Source: Eledone cirrhosa
Taxonomy: Eukaryota; Mollusca; Cephalopoda; Octopoda; Eledonidae
DNA: 64,000 nt
Assembly (NCBI GenBank): GCA_964016885.1
Contig: OZ024741.1
Span: 36,066,749-36,130,748 of the forward strand
Reading direction: 5' to 3'
Under the pieces are notes generated by a model. It worked only from the letters and a program-made list of their open reading frames with translations. It was not told the origin of the DNA and did not search any database. A program made the translations under genes and the position numbers. Below, one piece after another: positions 52,401 to 63,000 of the stretch; position 1 is the first letter of the stretch, and each line of letters starts with the position of its first letter.

Positions 52401-54679
52401 TTCAGTCTATGGACTCTTCACTCTAAGAACTCTTCAGTCTATGGACTCTTCAGTCTATGGACTCTTCACTCTAGGAACTCTTCAGCCTATGGACTCTTCA
52501 GTCTATGGAATCTTCACTCTAAGAACTCTTCAGGCTATGAACTCTTCACTCTATGAACTTTTCTCCCTCAGAACTCTTCAGCCTATGAACTCTTCACCAT
52601 AAAAACTCTTCAGCCTATCGACTCTTCACCCTAAGAACTCTTCAGCCTATGGACTCTTCAGCCTATGAACTCTTCAGCCTATGAACTCTTCACCCTAAGA
52701 ACTCTTCAGCTTATGGACTCTTCACCCTATGAACTCTTCAGCCTATGGACTCTTCACCCTATGAACTCTTCAGCCCATGAACTCTTCACCCTAAGAACTC
52801 TTCTGCTTATGGACTCTTCAGCCTATGAACTCTTCAGCCTATGAACTCTTCACCCTAAGAACTCTTCAGCTTATGGACTCTTCAGCCTATGAACTCGGCA
52901 GCCTATGAAATATTCACCCTAAGAACTCTTCAGCTTATGGACTCTTCAGCCTATGAAATCTTCAGCCTATGGACTCTTCAGCCTATGGACTCTTCACGCT
53001 AAGAATTCTTCAGCGTATGGGCTATTCTGCCTATGAACTCATCAGTCTATGAACTCTTCAGCCTATGGATTCTTCAGCCTATGAACTCTTCACCCTAAGA
53101 ACTCTTCAGCCTATGAACTCTTCAGCCTATGGATTCTTCAGCCTATGGACTCTTCACCCTAAGCACTCTTCAGCCTATGGACTCTTCAACCTATATATTC
53201 TTCAGCCTATGGACACTTCAGCCTATGAACTCTTCACACTAAGAACTCTTCACACTATGAACTCTTCAGCCTATGAACTCTTCAACCTATGGAATCTTCA
53301 GCCTATGGCCTCTTCACACTAAGAACTCTTCAGCCTATGGACTCTTCACTCTAAGAACTCTTCAGTCTATGAACTCTTCAGTCTATGAACTCTTCAGCCT
53401 ATGAACTGTTCACCCTTAGAACTCTTCAGCCTATGAACTCTTCACTCTAAGAACTCTTCAGGCTATTATCTCTCCACCCAAGAACTCTTCAGCCTATGAA
53501 CTGTTCACCCTAAGAAATCTTCAGCCTATGGACTCTTCAGCCTATGGACTCTTCACACTAAGAAGTCTTCAGCCTATGAACTGTTCACTCTTAGAACTCT
53601 TCACCCTAAGAACTCTTCAGACTATGGTCTCTTCAGCCTATGAACTCTTCAACCTTAGAACTCTTCAGGCTATTAACTCTTCACACTAAGAACTGTTCTG
53701 CCTATTAACTTTTCACCCTAAGAACTCTTCAGACTATGGCTCTTCAGCCAATGCACTCTTCAGACTTTGAATTTTTCAATCTATGGACTCTTCAGCCTAT
53801 GGACTTTTCACCCTAAGAACTCTTCAGCCTATGGACTCTTTAGCCTATGAAATATTCAGCCTATGGACTCTTCAGCCTATGGACTCTTCACCCTAAGAAC
53901 TCTTCAGCCTATGGACTCTTCACCCTAAGCACTCTTCAGCCTATGAACTATTCAGTCTATGAACTCTTCAGCCTATGATCTGTTCACCCTTAGAACTCTT
54001 CAGCCTATGAACTCTTCAGCCTATGGTCTCTTCACCCTAAGAACTATTCAGCCTATTAACTTTTCACCCTAAGAACTATTCAGCCTATGGATTCTTCAAC
54101 CTATGGACTCTTAAGCCTATGAACTTTTCACCCTAAGAACTCTTCAGCCTATGGACTCTTCAGCCAATGAACTCTTCACCCTAAGAACTCTTCAGCCTAT
54201 GAACTCTTCAACCTATGGACTCTTCAGCCTATGGACTCTTCATTCTAAGAACTCTTCAGCCTATGGACTCTTCAGCCTATGAACTCTTCACCCTAAGAAC
54301 TCTTCAGCTTATGGACGCTTCAGCCTATGAACTCTTTAGCCTATTGTCTCTCCAGCCTATGGACTCTTCACGCTAAGAATTATTCAGCCTATGGAGTATT
54401 CTGCCTATGAACTCTTCAACCTTAGAACTCTTCAGGCTATTAAATCTTCAACCTAAGAACTCTTCAGCCTATGGATTCTTCAGCCTATGAACTCTTCAGC
54501 CTATAAACTCCTAGACCTATGGACTCTTCAGCCTATGGACTTTTCACTCTTCAGCCTATGGACTCAAGAGACTATGAACTCTTCAACCAATGGACTCTTT
54601 ACCCTAAGAACTCTTCAGCCTATGAACTCTTCTGGCTATGAACACTTCACTCTATGAACTCTTCACCCTAAAAACTCTT
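51459..54679 (+). repeat. 3221-bp tandem duplication, copy 1 (T1)
   Basis: From the CAGCCTATGAACTCTTCAGT landmark at 51459, the sequence repeats from 54680 at a constant offset of 3221, also checked at 51559/54780, 52393/55614, 53019/56240 and 53065/56286. 3221 is not a multiple of 16 because the unit contains off-size monomers, for example the CACCCAAGAAC monomer near 53477, which lacks one base. Confidence 0.92.
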
Positions 54680-57600
54680 CAGCCTATGAACTCTTCAGTC
54701 TATGAACTCTTCAGCCTATGAACAGTTCACCCTTAGAACTCTTCAGCCTATGAACGCTTCACCTTAAGAACTCTTCAGCGTATGGATTCTTCAACCTATG
54801 GACCCTTTAGCCTGTGAACTCTTCACCCTAAGAACTCTTCAGCCTATGAACTCTTCAGCCTATGAACTCTTCAGCCTATGGACTCTTCAGTCTATGGACT
54901 CTTCACTCTAAGAACTCTTTAGTCTATGGACTCTTCAGTCTATGGACTCTTCAGCCTAGGAACTCTTTACCCTAAGAACTCTTCAGCCTGTGAACTCTTC
55001 AACCTATGGACTCTTCAGCCTAGGAACTCTTCACCCTTAGAACTCTTCAGCCTATGAACTCTTCACCCTAAGAACTCTTCAGCCTATACTCTCTTCAGAT
55101 AATGGACTCTTCAGCCTATGAACTTTTTAGCCTATGGACTCTTCAGCCTACGGACTCTTCATCCTAAGAACCCTTCAGCCTATGGACTCTTCAGCCTATA
55201 AACTCTTCAGCCTATGGACTCTTCACCCTATGGACTCTTCACGCTAAGAACTCTTCAGCCTATGGACTCTTCACCCTAAGCACTCTTCAGCCTATGAATT
55301 CTTCAGTCTATGAACTCTTCAGCCTATGAACAGTTCACCCTTAGAACTCTTCAGCCTATGAACTCTTCACCTTAAGAACTCTTCAGCGTATGGATTCTTC
55401 AACCTATGGACCCTTTAGCCTATGAACTCTTCACCCTAAGAACTCTTCAGCATATGAAGTCTTCAGCCTATGAACTCTTCAGCCTATGGACTCTTCAGTC
55501 TATGGACTCTTCACTCTAAGAACTCATCAGTCTATGGACTCTTCAGTCTATGGACTCTTCAGCCTAGGAACTCTTTACCCTAAGATCTCTTCAGCCTATG
55601 AACTCTTCAACCTATGGACTCTTCAGTCTATGGACTCTTCACTCTAAGAACTCTTCAGTCTATGGACTCTTCAGTCTATGGACTCTTCACTCTAGGAACT
55701 CTTCAGCCTATGGACTCTTCAGTCTATGGAATCTTCACTCTAAGAACTCTTCAGGCTATGAACTCTTCACTCTATGAACTTTTCTCCCTCAGAACTCTTC
55801 AGCCTATGAACTCTTCACCATAAAAACTCTTCAGCCTATCGACTCTTCACCCTAAGAACTCTTCAGCCTATGGACTCTTCAGCCTATGAACTCTTCAGCC
55901 TATGAACTCTTCACCCTAAGAACTCTTCAGCTTATGGACTCTTCACCCTATGAACTCTTCAGCCTATGGACTCTTCACCCTATGAACTCTTCAGCCCATG
56001 AACTCTTCACCCTAAGAACTCTTCTGCTTATGGACTCTTCAGCCTATGAACTCTTCAGCCTATGAACTCTTCACCCTAAGAACTCTTCAGCGTATGGACT
56101 CTTCAGCCTATGAACTCGGCAGCCTATGAAATATTCACCCTAAGAACTCTTCAGCTTATGGACTCTTCAGCCTATGAAATCTTCAGCCTATGGACTCTTC
56201 AGCCTATGGACTCTTCACGCTAAGAATTCTTCAGCGTATGGGCTATTCTGCCTATGAACTCATCAGTCTATGAACTCTTCAGCCTATGGATTCTTCAGCC
56301 TATGAACTCTTCACCCTAAGAACTCTTCAGCCTATGAACTCTTCAGCCTATGGATTCTTCAGCCTATGGACTCTTCACCCTAAGCACTCTTCAGCCTATG
56401 GACTCTTCAACCTATATATTCTTCAGCCTATGGACACTTCAGCCTATGAACTCTTCACACTAAGAACTCTTCACACTATGAACTCTTCAGCCTATGAACT
56501 CTTCAACCTATGGAATCTTCAGCCTATGGCCTCTTCACACTAAGAACTCTTCAGCCTATGGACTCTTCACTCTAAGAACTCTTCAGTCTATGAACTCTTC
56601 AGTCTATGAACTCTTCAGCCTATGAACTGTTCACCCTTAGAACTCTTCAGCCTATGAACTCTTCACTCTAAGAACTCTTCAGGCTATTATCTCTCCACCC
56701 AAGAACTCTTCAGCCTATGAACTGTTCACCCTAAGAAATCTTCAGCCTATGGACTCTTCAGCCTATGGACTCTTCACACTAAGAAGTCTTCAGCCTATGA
56801 ACTGTTCACTCTTAGAACTCTTCACCCTAAGAACTCTTCAGACTATGGTCTCTTCAGCCTATGAACTCTTCAACCTTAGAACTCTTCAGGCTATTAACTC
56901 TTCACACTAAGAACTGTTCTGCCTATTAACTTTTCACCCTAAGAACTCTTCAGACTATGGCTCTTCAGCCAATGCACTCTTCAGACTTTGAATTTTTCAG
57001 TCTATGGACTCTTCAGCCTATGGACTTTTCACCCTAAGAACTCTTCAGCCTATGGACTCTTTAGCCTATGAAATATTCAGCCTATGGACTCTTCAGCCTA
57101 TGGACTCTTCACCCTAAGAACTCTTCAGCCTATGGACTCTTCACCCTAAGCACTCTTCAGCCTATGAACTATTCAGTCTATGAACACTTCAGCCTATGAT
57201 CTGTTCACCCTTAGAACTCTTCAGCCTATGAACTCTTCAGCCTATGGTCTCTTCACCCTAAGAACTATTCAGCCTATTAACTTTTCACCCTAAGAACTAT
57301 TCAGCCTATGGATTCTTCAACCTATGGACTCTTAAGCCTATGAACTTTTCACCCTAAGAACTCTTCAGCCTATGGACTCTTCAGCCAATGAACTCTTCAC
57401 CCTAAGAACTCTTCAGCCTATGAACTCTTCAACCTATGGACTCTTCAGCCTATGGACTCTTCATTCTAAGAACTCTTCAGCCTATGGACTCTTCAGCCTA
57501 TGAACTCTTCACCCTAAGAACTCTTCAGCTTATGGACGCTTCAGCCTATGAACTCTTTAGCCTATTGTCTCTCCAGCCTATGGACTCTTCACGCTAAGAA

Positions 57601-57900
57601 TTATTCAGCCTATGGAGTATTCTGCCTATGAACTCTTCAACCTTAGAACTCTTCAGGCTATTAAATCTTCAACCTAAGAACTCTTCAGCCTATGGATTCT
57701 TCAGCCTATGAACTCTTCAGCCTATAAACTCCTAGACCTATGGACTCTTCAGCCTATGGACTTTTCACTCTTCAGCCTATGGACTCAAGAGACTATGAAC
57801 TCTTCAACCAATGGACTCTTTACCCTAAGAACTCTTCAGCCTATGAACTCTTCTGGCTATGAACACTTCACTCTATGAACTCTTCACCCTAAAAACTCTT
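54680..57900 (+). repeat. 3221-bp tandem duplication, copy 2 (T2)
   Basis: It is nearly identical to T1. The differences I noticed by eye are CTATAGTCTC to CTATACTCTC near 55088, CAGCTTATGG to CAGCGTATGG near 56090, TTCAATCTATGG to TTCAGTCTATGG near 57000 and GAACTCTTC to GAACACTTC near 57182. That is about four in 3.2 kb. After about 57917 the sequence returns to the context seen near 48430 (CTTCCCCATAAAAACTG). Confidence 0.92.
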
Positions 57901-58188
57901 CAGCCTATGAACTCTTCCCCATAAAAACTGTTCAGCCTATGGACTCTTCACCCTAAGGACTCTTCAGCCTATGGACTTTTCAGCCTATGAACTCTTCAGC
58001 CTATGGACTCTACATCCTGTGGATTCTTCAGCCTATGGACTCTTGAGCCTATAGACTCTTCAGCCTATGGACACTTCAGCCTATGAACTCTTCACACGAA
58101 GAACTCTTCAGCCTATGGACTCTTCAGCCTATGGACTCTTCAGGCTAAGAATTCTTCAGCCTATGGACTCTTCAGCCTATGAACTCTT

Positions 58189-58502
58189 CCACCTAAGGAC
58201 TCTTCAGCCTATGAACTCTTCAGCCTATGAGTTCTACAGCCTATGAACTCTTCCACCTAAGGACTCTTCAGCCTATGGACTCTTCACCCTAATCACTCTT
58301 CAGCCTATGGACTCTTCAGCCTATGAACTCTTCAGCCTATGAACTCTTCAGCCTATGAATTCTACAGACTATGAACTCTTCCACCTAAGGACTCTTCAGC
58401 CTATGGACTCTTCAGCCTATGAACTCTTCCACCTAAGGACTCTTCAGCCTATGAACTCTTCAGCCTATGAATTCTACAGTCTATGAACTCTTCCACCTAA
58501 GG
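58189..58502 (+). repeat. Clustered CCACCTAAGG variant monomers
   Basis: The variant CCACCTAAGG begins at 58189, 58253, 58381, 58429 and 58493. The gaps are 64, 128, 48 and 64 bp, all whole numbers of monomers. Several are preceded by a TCTACAG monomer. It looks like a very short, young local amplification with one step of doubling or loss. Confidence 0.8.
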
Positions 58503-60097
58503 ACTCTTCAGCCTATGGTCTCTTCACCCTAAGCACTCTTCAGCCTATGGACTCTTCAGCCTATGAACTCTTTTGCCTATAGACTCTTCAGCCTATGGAC
58601 TCTTCAGCCTATGAACTCTTTACCCTAAGAATTCTTCAGCCTGTGAACTCTTCGTTCTAAGAATTCTTCAGGATATGGGCTCTTCACCCGAAGAACTATT
58701 CAGCCTATGGACACTTCAGCCTATGAACTCTTCACCCTTAGAACTCTTCAGCCTAAGAACTCTTCAGCCTATAGTCTCTTCAGACTATGGACTCTTCAGC
58801 CTATGAATTTTCAGCCTATGGACTCTTCACCCTAAGAACCCTTCAGCCTATGGACTCTTCAGACTATGAACTCTTCAGCCTATGGACTCTTCACCCTATG
58901 GACTCTTCACCCTAAGAACTCTTCAGCCTATGGACTCTTCACCCTAAGCACTCTTCAGCCTATGAACTCTTCAGTCTATGAACTCTTCAGCCTATGAACT
59001 GTTCACCCTTAGAACTCTTCAGCCTATGAACTCTTCACCCTAAGAACTCTTCAGCCTATGGATTCTTCAACCTATGGACTCTTTAGCCTATGAACTCTTC
59101 ACCCTAAGAACTCTTCAGCCTATGAACTCTTCGGCCTATGGACTCTTCAGTCTATGGACTCTTCACTCTAAGAACTCTTTAGTCTATGGACTCTTCAGTC
59201 TATGGACTCTTCAGCCTATGAACTGTTCACCCTTAGAACTCTTCAGCCTATGAACTCTTCACCCTAAGAACTCTTCCGCCTATGAACTCTTCAACCTATG
59301 GACTCTTCAGCCTATGAACTCTTCACCCTTAGAACTCTTCAGCCTATGAACTCTTCACCATAAAATCTCTTCAGCCTATCGACTCTTCACCCTAAGAACT
59401 CTTCAGCCTATGGACTCTTCAGCCTATGAACTCTTCAGCCTATGAAATATTCACCCTAAGTACTCTTCAGCTTATGGACTCTTCAGCCTATGAACTCTTC
59501 AGCCTATGGACTCTTAAGCCTATGAACTCTTCACGCTAAGAATTCTTCAGCCTATGGGCTATTCTGCCTATGAACACTTCACCCTTAGAACTCTTCAGGC
59601 TACTAACTCTTCACACTAAGATCTCTTCGGCCTATGAACTCTTCACCCTAAGAACTCTTCAGACTATAGACTCTTCAGCCTATGAACTCATCAGCCTATG
59701 AACTCTTCAGCCTATGGATTCTTCAGCCTATGAACTCTTCACCCTAAGAACTCTTCAGACTATGAACTCTTCCACCTATGGATTCTTCAGCCTATGGACT
59801 CTTCACCCTAAGCACTCTTCAGCCTATGGACTCTTCAACCTATATATTCTTCAGCCTATGGACACTTCAGCCTATGAACTCTTCACACTAAGAACTCTTC
59901 ACACTATGAACTCTTCAGCCTATGAACTCTTCAACCTATGGAATCTTCAGCTTATGGAATCTTCACACTAAGAACTCTTCAGCCTATGGACTCTTCACCC
60001 TAAGAACTCTTCAGTCTATGAACTCTTCAGTCTATGAACTCTTCAGCCTATGAACTGTTCAGCCTTAGAACTCTTCAGCCTATGAACTCTTCACTCT

Positions 60098-63000
60098 TAG
60101 AACTCTTCAGCTTATGGACTCTTCAGCCTATGAACTCTTCAGCCTATGAAATGTTCACCCTAAGAACTCTTCAGCCTATGGACTCTTCACGCTAAGAATT
60201 CTTCAGCCCATGGGCTATTCTGCCTATGAACTCTTCACCCTTATAACTCTTCAGGCTACTAAATCTTCACCCTAAGAACTCTTCGGCCTATGAACTCTCT
60301 TCACCCTAAGATCTCTTCAGCCTATAGACTCTTCAGCCTATAGACTCATCAGCCTATGAACTCTTCAGCCTATGGATTCTTCAGTCTATGAACTCTTCAC
60401 TCTAAGAACTCTTCAGCCTATGAACTCTTCCACCTTTGGACTCTTCAGCCTATGGACTCTTCACCCTATGCACTCTTCAGCCTATGGACTCTTCAACCTA
60501 TATACTCTTCAGCCTATGGACACTTCAGCCTATGAACTCTTCACACTAAGAACTATTCAGCCTATGAACTCTTCACCCTAAGAACTCTTCAGTATATGGA
60601 CTCCTCAGCCTATGAACTCTTCAGCCTATGGACTCTTAAGCTTATGGAATCTTCACACTAAGAACTCTTCAGCCTATGGACTCTTCACCCTAACAACGCT
60701 TCAGTCTATCAACTCTTCAGTCTATGAACTCTTCAGCCTATGAACTGTTCACCCTTAGAACTCTTCAGCCTATGAACTCTTCACTCTTAGAACTCTTCAG
60801 GCTATTATCTCTTCACCCAAGAACTCTTCAGCCTATGAACTGTTCACCCTAAGAACTCTTCAGCGTATGGACTCTTCAGCCTATGGACCCTTCACACTAA
60901 GAAGTCTTCAGCCCATGAACTGTTCACTCTTAGCTCTTAGAAATCTTTAGCCTAAGAACTGTTCAGCCTATGGACTCTTCAGCCTATGAACTCTTCACCC
61001 TTAGAACCCTTCAGCCTATGAACTCTTCACACTATGAACACTTCAGCCTATGGTCTCTTCAGCCTATGAACTCTTCACCCTTAGAACTCTTCAGGCTATT
61101 AACTCTTCACACTAAGAACTCTTCAGCCTATTAGCTTTTCACCCTAAGAACTCTTCAGCTTATGGACTCTTCCGCCTAGGGACTCTTCAGCCTATGGACT
61201 CTTCAGACTATGCACTCTTCACCCTTAGAACTCTTCAGGCTATTAAGTCTTCAGCCTAAGGACTCTTCAGCCAATGAATTCTTCACCCTAAGAACTCTTC
61301 AGCCTATGGAGTCTTAGACCTATGGACTCTTCAGCCTATGGACTTTTCACTCTAAGAACTCTTCAGCCTATGGACTCAAGAGCCTATGAACTCTTCAACC
61401 AATGGACTCTTTACCCTAAGAACTCTTCAGCCTATGAACTCTTCTGGCTATGAAATCTTCACTCTATGAACTCTTCACCCTAAAAACTCTTCAGCCTATG
61501 AACTCTTCCCCATAAAAACTATTCAGCCTATGGACTATTCACCCAAAGAACTCTTCAGCCTATGGACTCTTGAGCCTATAGACTCTTTAGCCTATGGCAA
61601 CTTCAGCCTATGAACTCTTCACACTAAGAACTCTTCAGCCTATGGACTCTTAAGCCTATGAACTCTTCACGCTAAGAATTCTTCAGCCTATGGACTATTC
61701 TGCCTATGAACTCTTCACCCTTAGAACTCTTCAGGCTATTAACTCTTCACCCTAAGAACTCTTCGGCCTATGAACTCTTCACCCTAAGAACTCTTCACCC
61801 TATGGACTCTTCAGCCTATGAACTATTCAGCCTATGGACTCTTCCACCTAGGGACTCTTCAGCCTATGAACTCTTCAGCCTATGAACTCTTCAGCCTATG
61901 AACTCTTCCACCTAAGGACTATTCAGCCTATGGACTCTTCAGCCTATGAACTCTTTACCCTAAGAACTCTTCACCCTGTGAACTCTTCGTCCTAAGAATT
62001 CTTCGGGATATGGGCTCTTCACCCGGAGAACTATTTAGCCTATGGACTCTTCAGCCTATGAACTCTTCACCCTTAGAACTCTTCAGCCTATGAACTCTTA
62101 ACCCTAAGAACTCTTCAGCCTATAGTCTCTTCAGACTATGAACTCTTCAGCCTATGAACTTTTCAGCCTATGGAATCTTCAGCCTATGGACTCTTCACCC
62201 TAAGAACCCTTCAGCCTATGGACTCTTCAGCCTATGAACTCTTCAGCCTATGGACTCTTCACCCTATGAACTGTTCACCCTTAGAACTCTTCAGCCTATG
62301 AACTCTTCACCCTAAGAACTCTTCAGCCTATGAAATCTTCAGCCTATGAACTCTTCAGCCTATGGACTCTTCAGTCTATGGACTCTTCACTTTAAGAACT
62401 CTTCAGTCTATGGACTCTTCAGTCTATAGACTCTTCAGCCTAGTAACTCTTTACCCTAAGAAGTCTTCAGCCTATGGACTCTTCAGCCTATGAACTCTTC
62501 AGCCTATGAACTCTTCACCCTAAGAACTCTTCAGCTTATGGACTCTTCAGCCTATGAACTCCTCAGCCTATGAAATATTCACCCTAAGAACTCTTCAGCC
62601 TATGAACTCCTCAGCCTATGAAATATTCACCCTAAGAACTCTTCAGCTTATGGACTCTTCAGCCTATGGACTCTTCACGCTAAGAATTCTTCAGCCTATG
62701 GGCTATTCTGACTATGAACTCTTCACCCTTAGAACTCTTCAGGCTACTAACTCTTCACCCTAAGAACTCTTCGGCCTATGAACTCTTCACCCTAAGAACT
62801 CTTCAGCCTATAGACTCTTCAGCCTATGAACTCATCAGCCTATGAACTCTTCAGCCTATGGATTCTTCAGCCTATGAACTCTTCACCCTAAGAACTCTTC
62901 AGCCTATGAACTCTTCCACCTATGGATTCTTCAACCTATGGACTCTTCACCCTAAGCACTCTTCAGCCTATGGACTCTTCAACCTATATATTCTTCAGCC

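Larger units (their letters stand above)
44419..60097 (+). repeat. HOR family 4, complete 15679-bp unit (Y1)
   Basis: The sequence from 44419 onward is repeated from 60098 at a constant offset of 15679, checked at 44433/60112, 44533/60212, 44693/60372, 46875/62554, 47021/62700, 47243/62922 and 47562/63241. The left boundary is the switch from CCCTAAGAACTC (upstream of Y1) against CTCTTAGAACTC (upstream of the second copy) to shared sequence. The unit contains about eight occurrences of recurring modules, a 3221-bp tandem pair, and 608-bp and 368-bp HORs. The CCACCTAAGG variant was seen only in this family. Confidence 0.9.
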
